Part shown: one piece after another, positions 16,746 to 28,715 of the stretch
Layout: each line of letters starts with the position of its first letter
Numbering within the stretch: position 1 is the stretch's first letter
NCBI RefSeq assembly: GCF_030272615.1
Contig: NW_026729176.1
Span: 20,001 to 50,000, forward strand
Source of the DNA: Cryptomeria japonica
Lineage: Eukaryota; Streptophyta; Pinopsida; Cupressales; Cupressaceae
Direction: 5' to 3'
DNA length: 30,000 nt
Program-made: the position numbers and the translations under genes
The notes under the pieces: model-generated
The model's database searches: none
What the model was told of the DNA's origin: nothing
The model's input: the letters and a program-made list of their open reading frames with translations, nothing else

Positions 16746-18955
16746 ACCCGGGGCAAACCGGGCTCCGACTTCGTGCACGCCGCACCTTGGAGCACACTTC
16801 GGAGCGCTCCTTGGTGCGCACCATGGTGCCCACCAGGCCGCGCAACCCAGCCAAGGTGTGCGCACCAAGGTGCACGCGAGGTGCGCACCCGGGGCAAACC
16901 GGGGTCCGACTTCGTGCACGCCGCACCTTGGAGCACACATCGGGGCGCTCCCGGGTTCGCACCGGCGTTGCGCACCGTGGTGGGCACCTCGGAGCACACC
17001 AAGGTGGGCAGCGAGGTGCGCACCTTTGATGCGATGCCTTCACTAATTTCCATAAAAGGCAAAAAAAAAACGAGATTTTAAAATTTCCGTTTTGAAAGAT
17101 AGTGAGAAAAAGGGAATGCTGGTGCCATCTTGAGCCCGCCCTGGTGCGCAGCCCAGCCAAGGTTTGCGCACCAAGGTGCCCACCCTGGCGAAGGTGCGCG
17201 CCCGGGCAATTAACCCAACTTCCAACTTCGCGCGCGCCAGGGTGGGAGCGCACCCAACAACCGGGCCTGGGAAGAGCCAATGCGAGAAACCCCACCAAAC
17301 TCTCTGACAAAAAAAGAGGGGGCGCTCCAGTAACCCCGCTTCGGAGCGCACCCTGGGCAAACCCAGCCAAGGTGCCCACCCCGGCCAAGGTGCAGGCGAG
17401 GTGCGCACCCGGGGCAAACCGGGCTCCGACAACGTGCACGCCGCACCTTGGAGCACACTTCGTAGCGCTCCCGGGTGCGCACCTCAGAGCACACCAAGGT
17501 GGGCAGCGAGGTGCGCACCTTTGATGCGCTGCCTTCACTAATTTCCAGAAAAGGCAAAAAAAAAAGGAGATTTTAAAATTTCCGTTTTGAAAGATAGTGA
17601 AAAAAACGGAACGCGCGTGCCATCTTGAGCCCGCCCTGGTGCGCAGCCCAGGTAAGGTGCCACCCTGGCAAAGGTGCGCACCCGGGCAATTAACCCTACT
17701 TCCGACTTCGTGCGCGCCAGGGTGGCAACCGGGCCTCGGAAGAGCCAATGCGAGAAACCCCACCAAACGCTCCGACAAAAAAAGAGGCGGCGCTCCAATA
17801 ACCCCGCTTCGGAGCGCAGCCGGGGCAAACCAAGCCAAGGTGCCCACCCCGACGAAGGTGCACGCGAGGTGCGCACCCGGGGCAAACCGGGCTCCGACAA
17901 CGTGCACGCAGCACCTTGGAGCACACTTCGAAGCACTCCCGGGTGCCCACCGGCGTTGCGCACCGTGGTGGGCAGCGAGGTGCGCACCTTTGATGCGCTG
18001 CCTTCACTAATTTCCAGAAAAAGGCAAAAAAAAATGAGATTTTAAAATTTCCGTTTTGAAAGATAGTGAAAAAAAAGGAACGCGGGTGCCATCTTGAGCC
18101 CGCCCTGGTGCGCAGCCCAGGCAAGGCATGCGCACCAAGGTGCCCACCCGAGGTGCACACCCGGGGCAAACCGGGCTCCGACTTCGTGCAGGCCGCACCT
18201 TGGAGCACACTTCGGAGCGCTCCTTGGTGCGCACCATGGTGCCCACCAGGGCGCACCCGAGGCAAACCGGGCTCCGACTTCGTGCACGCCGCACCTTGGA
18301 GCACACATCGGAGCGCTCCCAGGTTCGCACCAGCGTTGCGCACCTTTGATGCGCTGCCTTCACTAATTTCCAGAAAAGGCAAAAAAAAACGATATTTTAA
18401 AATTTCCGTTCTGAAAGATAGTGAAAAAAACGGAACGCGGGTGCCATCTTGAGCCCTTCCTGATGCGCAGCCCAGGCAAGTTGTGCGCACCAAGGTGCCC
18501 ACCCTGGCGGAGGTGCGCGCCCGGGGCAAACCGGGCTCCGACTTCGTGCACTGCATGGTGCCCACCAAGGCGCGCAACCCAGCCAAGGTGCCCACCGCAG
18601 CGAAGGTGCACGCGAGGTGCGCACCCGAGGTGCACACCCGGGGCAAACCGGGCTCCGACTTCGTGCACGCCGCACCTTGGAGCACACTTCAGAGCGCTCC
18701 TTGGTACGCACCAGGGCGCGCAACCCAGCCAAGGTGCTCACCCCGGCGAAGGTGCACGCGAGGTGCGCACCCGGGGCAAACCGGGCTCGGACTTCGTGCA
18801 CGCCGCACCTTGGAGCACACATCGGAGCGCTCCCGGGTTCGCACCAGCATTGCGCACCTTTGATGCGCTGCCTTCACTAATTTCCAGAAAAGGCAAAAAA
18901 AAGAAAAAAATGAGATTTTAAAATTTCCGTTTTGAAAGATAGTGAAAAAAACGGA
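14683..18955. repeat. Series of nine A/T-rich islands, unit 1
   Basis: About 85-bp islands start near 14683, 15178, 15648, 16282, 17035, 17530, 17999, 18355 and 18869. Each runs TGCCTTCACTAATTTCC, AGAAAAGGCA, an A-run, GATTTTAAAATTTCCG, TTTTGAAAGATAGTGA, then A-rich sequence. Two inverted repeats recur: TGCCTT/AAGGCA (15178-15203) and TTCCGTTTT/AAAACGGAA (15228-15236 with 15251-15259). They are followed by a conserved GGTGCCATCTTGAGCCC. In the surrounding GC-rich DNA these are abrupt composition changes. Function unknown; nucleosome-poor or unwinding elements are possible. Confidence 0.88.
16746..18804. repeat. Internal duplication, copy B, unit 1 (shortened)
   Basis: Aligns to copy A from 14394, but lacks about 278 bp corresponding to roughly 15900-16178 of copy A (junction near 18250) and has a 13-bp insertion near 18625. 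Scattered single-base differences separate A from B, so the duplication predates the latest spread of the whole unit: units 1 and 2 share the same A/B differences. Confidence 0.88.
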
Positions 18956-19015
18956 ACGCGGGTGCCATCTTGAGCCCGCCCTGGTGTGCAGCCCAGGCAA
19001 GTTGTGCGCACCAAG
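18805..19015. repeat. Tail of unit 1 with last A/T island
   Basis: Ends with an A/T island near 18869 and the segment GGTGCCATCTTGAGCCC, then CAAGGCACCCACCCTGGCC, where the G-rich minisatellite of unit 2 takes over. The GCACCCACCCTGG word also occurs at 11093, which defines the unit join. Confidence 0.8.
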
Positions 19016-19535
19016 GCACCCACCCTGGCCAAGGTGGGTCACGGGGTGGGTCCTAGGGTGGGTAACGGGGTGGGTACTAAGGTGCGTGCCAAGGTGGGTC
19101 ATAGGGTGGGTGCCAAGGTGGGCACCAGGGTGGGTGTGCACCAACCCTAGCCAGGGTAGGTCACGGGGTGGTTGTCGGGGTGGGCGTCAAGGAGCCAAGG
19201 TGGGTGGCAAGTAGCCAAGTTGCGTGCCAAGGTGGGTGTCGGGGTGGGTGCCAAGGATCCAAGGTGGGTGCCAAGGAACCAAGGTGGGTGTCTGGGTGGG
19301 TGCCGAGGTGGGAGCCAGGGTGGGTCCCAAGGTGAGTGCAAAGGTGGGTGCCAGGGTCAAGGTGAGTGCCAATGTGGGTTCCAAGGTGCCAGGGTCAGGG
19401 TGAGTGCCAATGTGGGTTCAAAGGTGCTAAGTTGGGTGCGAGGTTGGGTGCGAGGGTGGGTGGGTGCCAAGGTGTGCTAGGTGGAAGCCCGGGTGGGTCG
19501 GCATCCCATGGGTGTCGAGTTGGGTGCCTGATGGG
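19016..19535. repeat. G-rich minisatellite opening unit 2
   Basis: Copy of 11093-11612; G-quadruplex candidate at 19043-19074. Confidence 0.85.
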
Positions 19536-19883
19536 TGCTTCTTGTCAAGTTTTAGTCGTCGGGACTCATTTCGAGCCTTAGAGGTCGTTTCTTGTCCGGT
19601 TGCCCTGTCTTCGACCTGGGAACCCAATTTTGGTCCTCGGGTCCCATTTTTTTTTGTCTCGCATCCCACTTTTGGCCTGTGGCCTTTTCGGGGTCGATTC
19701 TCGTTTTGGGCATCAGAGCATGTTTCTTCTCCTAAAACCCAATATTTGTTTATTAAGTCTCGGAACACATTTTTGTTCTCGTGGACCCATCATGGGTCTT
19801 GGAACGCATTTGTGGTCCTTGGGTCCCATTTTGCATCCCGAAACTTGTGTTTTGGTGCTTGATCCCTATTTTGGGTGCCCACC
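19536..19883. other. T-rich segment upstream of 5S, unit 2
   Basis: Copy of 11613-11960, including the GACCCATcATGGGTC inverted repeat. No gene seen. Confidence 0.7.
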
Positions 19884-20270
19884 TTGCACCAAGTGCGCAC
19901 CCGGGGCAAACCGAGCGCCTTGGTGCACCGGGGCAAGATCGAGCGTGCACCCGAGGCGCCCCGAACATGCACCAAGGTGCACTCGGCCCACATGTGAGCG
20001 CAGGTCGTTGCGCCCGAGGTGGTGTGTGGGCACCGCGTTGCAGACGGGACACTGCACGCACACGACGCCCCCTCCAGGTGCACGCACGTAGGCCGGGCCG
20101 GGTGCACACCCGACGCCCTAGCAAGGTGCGCGCACCCGGGCAGGGCTCACACTTGGCGAACGGGGCGCACTTCGCGAGGGAGGGTGTGCACCTCGACGGG
20201 GGTGGGTGGCCGGGGTGGATTCGCACGTGGGTCGCGGTTTGCTAAGTACACACTGCGACAAGCTCATAAC
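19884..20270 (+). promoter_or_regulatory. 5S upstream region, unit 2
   Basis: Same as unit 1: C at -1 (20270) and TAAGTA at -28 to -23 (20243-20248). Confidence 0.5.
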
Positions 20271-20389
20271 GGGTGCGATCATACCAGCGTTAGTGCACCG
20301 GATCCCATCAGAACTCCGCAGTTAAGCGCGCTTGGGCCGGAGTAGTACTGGGATGGGTGACCTCCCGGGAAGTCCCGGTGTTGCACCCT
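20271..20389 (+). rRNA. 5S ribosomal RNA, copy 2
   Basis: Identical to copy 1 except for G at nt 19, with intact helix I ends, box A and box C. Lies 7923 bp from copy 1. Confidence 0.98.
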
Positions 20390-20401
20390 TTTTTAGTTTT
20401 T
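20389..20401 (+). terminator. Pol III terminator of 5S copy 2
   Basis: TTTTTT, AG, TTTTT immediately after the gene, as in copy 1. Confidence 0.9.
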
Positions 20402-20828
20402 CGCCGGGCGTCGCAATGCTATTTGAATAAACCTTTTGCCCGTTTGCGTTCTCGTCGGGGCCGGGCCGGGCCGGGGTGCGCTGCCCGCACTACCGCGCGC
20501 GCGGGGGCGACACCGAGCGCGCACCCGAGGCGCCCCGAGCACACAGGCCACGGTGCAACCCGGGCGTTGTGCGCGCACCCCGGTGCGCCCGAGGTGCTGC
20601 GCGCGCACCCAGGTGAAATCGGTGTGCACCTCGGCCAGTGCGCGCTCGGTCGAGTCGCGCACGTTGGCCAAGGTGCACGGTGATGTTTCTTACTCTAAGG
20701 TTCCGCACCAGACGCCCGGGACAGGTGAGCGAAGCTGGGCGGGGCCGGGTGCGCGGCCGGGGCAGGTGCACGCAGCTGGAGAGAGCTTTGGAGCACACTT
20801 CGGAGCGCACCAATGATGCGCTCCATTC
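20402..20828. other. GC-rich trailer after 5S, unit 2
   Basis: Copy of 12479-12905. No gene seen. Confidence 0.6.
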
Positions 20829-22304
20829 AAAAGTTTCCTGAAAAGGCAAAAAAAGTTGAGATTATAGAATTTCCCACTTGAGAGATTGTAAAAAAAAAAA
20901 ATTTAAAATGAAGGAAACGCGGGTGCCAAGGTGTGCGCAGCCCAGCCAAGGTGTGCGCACCAAGGCGCCCACCCTGGCGAAGGTGCACGCAAGGTGCGCA
21001 CCCGAGGCAAACCGGACAATTAACCCAACTTTCGACTTCGCGCGCACCTTGGAGCGCACTTCGGAGCGCTCCTTGGTGCGCACCAATCTTGGGCACCTCG
21101 GAGTGCACCATGGCGCCCACCAAGGTGCGCACCCGGGGCAAACCGAGCTCCGACTTCGTGCGCACCTTGGAGCGCACGAAAGGTGCGCACCATGGCGCCC
21201 ACCAAGGTGCGCAGCCCAGCCAAGGCGTGCGCATCAAGGTGCGCACCCTGGCGAAGGTGCGCACCCGGGGCAAACCGAGCTCCGACTTCGTGCGCACCTT
21301 GGAGCGCACAAAAGGTGCGCAACCCAGCCAAGGTGTGCGCACCCCGGTCAAACCGAGCTCCGAATCGTGCGCACCAGAGGTGCACGCCATCGTGCGCACC
21401 TTGGAGCACACTTCGGAGCCCTCCTTGGTGCGCGCCGATGTTGCGCACCTCGGAGCGCACCCGGGGAAAACAATGCAATTAACCCGACTTTCGACTTCGT
21501 GGGCACCTCGGAGCGCTCTCGGGTTCGCACCTCGGAGCACACCGAGGTGCGCACCTTTGATGCGCTGCCTTCACCAATTTCCAGAAAAGGCAAGAAAACA
21601 TTGAGAAGGTGTGCGCACCGAGGTGCCCACCCTGGCGAAGGTGCACGCGAGGTGCGCACCCGGGGCAAACCGGGCTCCGACTTCGTGCACGCCGCACCTT
21701 GGAGCACACTTCGGAGCGCTCCTTGGTGCGCACCAGGGCGCGCAACCCAGCCGAGGTGCCCACCCCGGCGAAGGTGCACGCGAGGTGCGCACCCGGGGCA
21801 AACCGGGCTCCGACTTCGTGCACGCCATGGTGCCCACCGCGGCGAAGGTGCACGCGAGGTGCGCACCCGGGGCAAACCGGGCTCCGACTTCGTGCACGCC
21901 GCACCTTGGAGCACACTTCGGAGCGCTCCTTGGTGCGCACCATGGTGCCCACCAGGGCGCGCAACCCCGCCGAAGGTGCACGCGAGGTGCGCACCCGGGG
22001 CAAACCGGGCTCCGACTTCGTGCACGCCGCACCTTGGAGCACACTTCGGAGCGCTCCTTGGTGCGCACCAGGGCGCGCAACCCCGCCGAAGGTGCACGCG
22101 AGGTGCGCACCCGGGGCAAACCGGGCTCCGACTTCGTGCACGCCATGGTGCGCACCGCGGCGAAGGTGCGCACCCGGGGCAAACCGGGCTCCGACTTCGT
22201 GCACGCCGCACCTTGGAGCACACTTCGGAGCGCTCCTTGGTGCGCACCAGGGCGCGCAACCCAGCCGAGGTGCCCACCCCGGCGAAGGTGCACGCGAGGT
22301 GCGT
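20829..22304. repeat. First GTGCGCACC repeat block of unit 2
   Basis: Copy of 12906-14393 with the 12-bp loss near 22070. Confidence 0.88.
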
Positions 22305-24656
22305 ACCCGGGGCAAACCGGGCTCCGACTTCGTGCACGCCGCACCTTGGAGCACACTTCGGAGCGCTCCTTGGTGCGCACCATGGTGCCCACCAGGCCGC
22401 GCAACCCAGCCAAGGTGTGCGCACCAAGGTGCACGCGAGGTGCGCACCCGGGGCAAACCGGGGTCCGACTTCGTGCACGCCGCACCTTGGAGCACACATC
22501 GGGGCGCTCCCGGGTTCGCACCGGCGTTGCGCACCGTGGTGGGCACCTCGGAGCACACCAAGGTGGGCAGCGAGGTGCGCACCTTTGATGCGATGCCTTC
22601 ACTAATTTCCATAAAAGGCAAAAAAAAAACGAGATTTTAAAATTTCCGTTTTGAAAGATAGTGAGAAAAAGGGAATGCTGGTGCCATCTTGAGCCCGCCC
22701 TGGTGCGCAGCCCAGCCAAGGTGTGCGCACCAAGGTGCCCACCCTGGCGAAGGTGCGCGCCCGGGCAATTAACCCAACTTCCAACTTCGCGCGCGCCAGG
22801 GTGGGAGCGCACCCAACAACCGGGCCTGGGAAGAGCCAATGCGAGAAACCCCACCAAACGCTCTGACAAAAAAAGAGGGGGCGCTCCAGTAACCCCGCTT
22901 CGGAGCGCACCCTGGGCAAACCCAGCCAAGGTGCCCACCCCGGCCAAGGTGCAGGCGAGGTGCGCACCCGGGGCAAACCGGGCTCCGACAACGTGCACGC
23001 CGCACCTTGGAGCACACTTCGTAGCGCTCCCGGGTGCGCACCTCAGAGCACACCAAGGTGGGCAGCGAGGTGCGCACCTTTGATGCGCTGCCTTCACTAA
23101 TTTCCAGAAAAGGCAAAAAAAAAAGGAGATTTTAAAATTTCCGTTTTGAAAGATAGTGAAAAAAACGGAACGCGCGTGCCATCTTGAGCCCGCCCTGGTG
23201 CGCAGCCCAGGTAAGGTGCCCACCCTGGCAAAGGTGCGCACCCGGGCAATTAACCCTACTTCCGACTTCGTGCGCGCCAGGGTGGCAACCGGGCCTCGGA
23301 AGAGCCAATGCGAGAAACCCCACCAAACGCTCCGACAAAAAAAGAGGCGGCGCTCCAATAACCCCGCTTCGGAGCGCAGCCGGGGCAAACCCAGCCAAGG
23401 TGCCCACCCCGACGAAGGTGCACGCGAGGTGCGCACCCGGGGCAAACCGGGCTCCGACAACGTGCACGCAGCACCTTGGAGCACACTTCGAAGCACTCCC
23501 GGGTGCCCACCGGCGTTGCGCACCGTGGTGGGCAGCGAGGTGCGCACCTTTGATGCGCTGCCTTCACTAATTTCCAGAAAAAGGCAAAAAAAAATGAGAT
23601 TTTAAAATTTCCGTTTTGAAAGATAGTGAAAAAAAAGGAACGCGGGTGCCATCTTGAGCCCGCCCTGGTGCGCAGCCCAGGCAAGGCATGCGCACCAAGG
23701 TGCCCACCCGAGGTGCACACCCGGGGCAAACCGGGCTCCGACTTCGTGCAGGCCGCACCTTGGAGCACACTTCGGAGCGCTCCTTGGTGCGCACCATGGT
23801 GCCCACCAGGGCGCGCAACCCAGCCAAGGTCTGCACACTAAGGTGCCCACCCCGGCGAAGGTGCACGCGAGGTGCGCACCCGGGGCAAACCGGGCTCCGA
23901 CTTCGTGCACGCCATGGTGCCCACCGCGGCGAAGGTGCACGCGAGGTGCGCACCCGGGGCAAACCGGGCTCCGACTTCGTGCACGCCGCACCTTGGAGCA
24001 CACTTCGGAGCGCTCCTTGGTGCGCACCATGGTGCCCACCAGGGCGCGCAACCCAGCCAAGGTGTGCGCACCAAGGTGCACGCGAGGTGCGCACCCGGGG
24101 CAAACCGGGGTCCGACTTCGTGCACGCCGCACCTTGGAGCACACATCGGAGCGCTCCCAGGTTCGCACCAGCGTTGCGCACCTTTGATGCGCTGCCTTCA
24201 CTAATTTCCAGAAAAGGCAAAAAAAAACGATATTTTAAAATTTCCGTTCTGAAAGATAGTGAAAAAAACGGAACGCGGGTGCCATCTTGAGCCCTTCCTG
24301 GTGCGCAGCCCAGGCAAGTTGTGCGCACCAAGGTGCCCACCCTGGCGGAGGTGCGCGCCCGGGGCAAACCGGGCTCCGACTTCGTGCACTGCATGGTGCC
24401 CACCAAGGCGCGCAACCCAGCCAAGGTGCCCACCGCAGCGAAGGTGCACGCGAGGTGCACACCCGGGGCAAACCGGGCTCCGACTTCGTGCACGCCGCAC
24501 CTTGGAGCACACTTCAGAGCGCTCCTTGGTGCGCACCAGGGCGCGCAACCCAGCCGAGGTGCCCACCCCGGCGAAGGTGCACGCGAGGTGCGCACCCGGG
24601 GCAAACCGGGCTCCGACTTCGTGCACGCCATGGTGCCCACCGCGGCGAAGGTGCGC
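22305..24656. repeat. 2352-bp internal duplication, copy A, unit 2
   Basis: Copy of 14394-16745. A/T islands start near 22594, 23089, 23559 and 24193. Confidence 0.88.
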
Positions 24657-26715
24657 ACCCGGGGCAAACCGGGCTCCGACTTCGTGCACGCCGCACCTTG
24701 GAGCACACTTCGGAGCGCTCCTTGGTGCGCACCATGGTGCCCACCAGGCCGCGCAACCCAGCCAAGGTGTGCGCACCAAGGTGCACGCGAGGTGCGCACC
24801 CGGGGCAAACCGGGGTCCGACTTCGTGCACGCCGCACCTTGGAGCACACATCGGGGCGCTCCCGGGTTCGCACCGGCGTTGCGCACCGTGGTGGGCACCT
24901 CGGAGCACACCAAGGTGGGCAGCGAGGTGCGCACCTTTGATGCGATGCCTTCACTAATTTCCATAAAAGGCAAAAAAAAAACGAGATTTTAAAATTTCCG
25001 TTTTGAAAGATAGTGAGAAAAAGGGAATGCTGGTGCCATCTTGAGCCCGCCCTGGTGCGCAGCCCAGCCAAGGTTTGCGCACCAAGGTGCCCACCCTGGC
25101 GAAGGTGCGCGCCCGGGCAATTAACCCAACTTCCAACTTCGCGCGCGCCAGGGTGGGAGCGCACCCAACAACCGGGCCTGGGAAGAGCCAATGCGAGAAA
25201 CCCCACCAAACTCTCTGACAAAAAAAGAGGGGGCGCTCCAGTAACCCCGCTTCGGAGCGCACCCTGGGCAAACCCAGCCAAGGTGCCCACCCCGGCCAAG
25301 GTGCAGGCGAGGTGCGCACCCGGGGCAAACCGGGCTCCGACAACGTGCACGCCGCACCTTGGAGCACACTTCGTAGCGCTCCCGGGTGCGCACCTCAGAG
25401 CACACCAAGGTGGGCAGCGAGGTGCGCACCTTTGATGCGCTGCCTTCACTAATTTCCAGAAAAGGCAAAAAAAAAAGGAGATTTTAAAATTTCCGTTTTG
25501 AAAGATAGTGAAAAAAACGGAACGCGCGTGCCATCTTGAGCCCGCCCTGGTGCGCAGCCCAGGTAAGGTGCCACCCTGGCAAAGGTGCGCACCCGGGCAA
25601 TTAACCCTACTTCCGACTTCGTGCGCGCCAGGGTGGCAACCGGGCCTCGGAAGAGCCAATGCGAGAAACCCCACCAAACGCTCCGACAAAAAAAGAGGCG
25701 GCGCTCCAATAACCCCGCTTCGGAGCGCAGCCGGGGCAAACCAAGCCAAGGTGCCCACCCCGACGAAGGTGCACGCGAGGTGCGCACCCGGGGCAAACCG
25801 GGCTCCGACAACGTGCACGCAGCACCTTGGAGCACACTTCGAAGCACTCCCGGGTGCCCACCGGCGTTGCGCACCGTGGTGGGCAGCGAGGTGCGCACCT
25901 TTGATGCGCTGCCTTCACTAATTTCCAGAAAAAGGCAAAAAAAAATGAGATTTTAAAATTTCCGTTTTGAAAGATAGTGAAAAAAAAGGAACGCGGGTGC
26001 CATCTTGAGCCCGCCCTGGTGCGCAGCCCAGGCAAGGCATGCGCACCAAGGTGCCCACCCGAGGTGCACACCCGGGGCAAACCGGGCTCCGACTTCGTGC
26101 AGGCCGCACCTTGGAGCACACTTCGGAGCGCTCCTTGGTGCGCACCATGGTGCCCACCAGGGCGCACCCGAGGCAAACCGGGCTCCGACTTCGTGCACGC
26201 CGCACCTTGGAGCACACATCGGAGCGCTCCCAGGTTCGCACCAGCGTTGCGCACCTTTGATGCGCTGCCTTCACTAATTTCCAGAAAAGGCAAAAAAAAA
26301 CGATATTTTAAAATTTCCGTTCTGAAAGATAGTGAAAAAAACGGAACGCGGGTGCCATCTTGAGCCCTTCCTGATGCGCAGCCCAGGCAAGTTGTGCGCA
26401 CCAAGGTGCCCACCCTGGCGGAGGTGCGCGCCCGGGGCAAACCGGGCTCCGACTTCGTGCACTGCATGGTGCCCACCAAGGCGCGCAACCCAGCCAAGGT
26501 GCCCACCGCAGCGAAGGTGCACGCGAGGTGCGCACCCGAGGTGCACACCCGGGGCAAACCGGGCTCCGACTTCGTGCACGCCGCACCTTGGAGCACACTT
26601 CAGAGCGCTCCTTGGTACGCACCAGGGCGCGCAACCCAGCCAAGGTGCTCACCCCGGCGAAGGTGCACGCGAGGTGCGCACCCGGGGCAAACCGGGCTCG
26701 GACTTCGTGCACGCC
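24657..26715. repeat. Internal duplication, copy B, unit 2 (shortened)
   Basis: Copy of 16746-18804 with the same 278-bp loss and 13-bp insertion. A/T islands start near 24946, 25441, 25910 and 26266. Confidence 0.87.
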
Positions 26716-26926
26716 GCACCTTGGAGCACACATCGGAGCGCTCCCGGGTTCGCACCAGCATTGCGCACCTTTGATGCGCTGCCTTCACTAATTTCCAGAA
26801 AAGGCAAAAAAAAGAAAAAAATGAGATTTTAAAATTTCCGTTTTGAAAGATAGTGAAAAAAACGGAACGCGGGTGCCATCTTGAGCCCGCCCTGGTGTGC
26901 AGCCCAGGCAAGTTGTGCGCACCAAG
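26716..26926. repeat. Tail of unit 2 with last A/T island
   Basis: Copy of 18805-19015; A/T island near 26780. Confidence 0.8.
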
Positions 26927-27422
26927 GCACCCACCCTGGCCAAGGTGGGTCACGGGGTGGGTCCTAGGGTGGGTAACGGGGTGGGTACTAAGGTGGGTGC
27001 CAAGGTGGGCACCAGGGTGGGTGTGCACCAACCCTAGCCAGGGTAGGTCACGGGGTGGTTGTCGGGGTGGGCGTCAAGGAGCCAAGGTGGGTGGCAAGTA
27101 GCCAAGTTGCGTGCCAAGGTGGGTGTCGGGGTGGGTGCCAAGGATCCAAGGTGGGTGCCAAGGAACCAAGGTGGGTGTCTGGGTGGGTGCCGAGGTGGGA
27201 GCCAGGGTGGGTCCCAAGGTGAGTGCAAAGGTGGGTGCCAGGGTCAAGGTGAGTGCCAATGTGGGTTCCAAGGTGCCAGGGTCAGGGTGAGTGCCAATGT
27301 GGGTTCAAAGGTGCTAAGTTGGGTGCGAGGTTGGGTGCGAGGGTGGGTGGGTGCCAAGGTGTGCTAGGTGGAAGCCCGGGTGGGTCGGCATCCCATGGGT
27401 GTCGAGTTGGGTGCCTGATGGG
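26927..27422. repeat. G-rich minisatellite opening unit 3
   Basis: 24 bp shorter than the other two: one GGTGCGTGCCAAGGTGGGTC-type repeat unit is missing near 26995. The G-quadruplex candidate at 26954-26985 is kept. Confidence 0.85.
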
Positions 27423-27770
27423 TGCTTCTTGTCAAGTTTTAGTCGTCGGGACTCATTTCGAGCCTTAGAGGTCGTTTCTTGTCCGGTTGCCCTGTCTTCG
27501 ACCTGGGAACCCAATTTTGGTCCTCGGGTCCCATTTTTTTTTGTCTCGCATCCCACTTTTGGCCTGTGGCCTTTTCGGGGTCGATTCTCGTTTTGGGCAT
27601 CAGAGCATGTTTCTTCTCCTAAAACCCAATATTTGTTTATTAAGTCTCGGAACACATTTTTGTTCTCGTGGACCCATCATGGGTCTTGGAACGCATTTGT
27701 GGTCCTTGGGTCCCATTTTGCATCCCGAAACTTGTGTTTTGGTGCTTGATCCCTATTTTGGGTGCCCACC
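27423..27770. other. T-rich segment upstream of 5S, unit 3
   Basis: Copy of 11613-11960. No gene seen. Confidence 0.7.
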
Positions 27771-28157
27771 TTGCACCAAGTGCGCACCCGGGGCAAACCG
27801 AGCGCCTTGGTGCACCGGGGCAAGATCGAGCGTGCACCCGAGGCGCCCCGAACATGCACCAAGGTGCACTCGGCCCACATGTGAGCGCAGGTCGTTGCGC
27901 CCGAGGTGGTGTGTGGGCACCGCGTTGCAGACGGGACACTGCACGCACACGACGCCCCCTCCAGGTGCACGCACGTAGGCCGGGCCGGGTGCACACCCGA
28001 CGCCCTAGCAAGGTGCGCGCACCCGGGCAGGGCTCACACTTGGCGAACGGGGCGCACTTCGCGAGGGAGGGTGTGCACCTCGACGGGGGTGGGTGGCCGG
28101 GGTGGATTCGCACGTGGGTCGCGGTTTGCTAAGTACACACTGCGACAAGCTCATAAC
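27771..28157 (+). promoter_or_regulatory. 5S upstream region, unit 3
   Basis: C at -1 (28157) and TAAGTA at -28 to -23 (28130-28135), as in the other units. Confidence 0.5.
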
Positions 28158-28276
28158 GGGTGCGATCATACCAGCGTTAGTGCACCGGATCCCATCAGAA
28201 CTCCGCAGTTAAGCGCGCTTGGGCCGGAGTAGTACTGGGATGGGTGACCTCCCGGGAAGTCCCGGTGTTGCACCCT
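28158..28276 (+). rRNA. 5S ribosomal RNA, copy 3
   Basis: Identical to copy 2 (G at nt 19), with intact internal promoter. Lies 7887 bp from copy 2. Confidence 0.98.
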
Positions 28277-28288
28277 TTTTTAGTTTTT
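28276..28288 (+). terminator. Pol III terminator of 5S copy 3
   Basis: TTTTTT, AG, TTTTT immediately after the gene. Confidence 0.9.
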
Positions 28289-28715
28289 CGCCGGGCGTCG
28301 CAATGCTATTTGAATAAACCTTTTGCCCGTTTGCGTTCTCGTCGGGGCCGGGCCGGGCCGGGGTGCGCTGCCCGCACTACCGCGCGCGCGGGGGCGACAC
28401 CGAGCGCGCACCCGAGGCGCCCCGAGCACACAGGCCACGGTGCAACCCGGGCGTTGTGCGCGCACCCCGGTGCGCCCGAGGTGCTGCGCGCGCACCCAGG
28501 TGAAATCGGTGTGCACCTCGGCCAGTGCGCGCTCGGTCGAGTCGCGCACGTTGGCCAAGGTGCACGGTGATGTTTCTTACTCTAAGGTTCCGCACCAGAC
28601 GCCCGGGACAGGTGAGCGAAGCTGGGCGGGGCCGGGTGCGCGGCCGGGGCAGGTGCACGCAGCTGGAGAGAGCTTTGGAGCACACTTCGGAGCGCACCAA
28701 TGATGCGCTCCATTC
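28289..28715. other. GC-rich trailer after 5S, unit 3
   Basis: Copy of 12479-12905. No gene seen. Confidence 0.6.

Larger units (their letters stand above)
11093..19015 (+). repeat. 5S-bearing large tandem unit 1 (7923 bp)
   Basis: The sequence starting GCACCCACCCTGGCCAAGG at 11093 restarts at 19016, and the two stretches align nearly base for base. Contents in order: G-rich minisatellite, T-rich segment, GC-rich leader, 5S gene, GC-rich trailer, then about 6 kb of GTGCGCACC-rich repeats with A/T islands. Strand is given by the 5S gene. Compared with unit 2 it has 12 extra bp near 14150. Confidence 0.95.
19016..26926 (+). repeat. 5S-bearing large tandem unit 2 (7911 bp)
   Basis: Nearly identical to unit 1. 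The length difference is a missing 12-bp ATGGTGCCCACC near 22070. Other differences are sparse substitutions, including the nt-19 base in the 5S gene. Sub-blocks lie at the same relative places. Confidence 0.95.
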
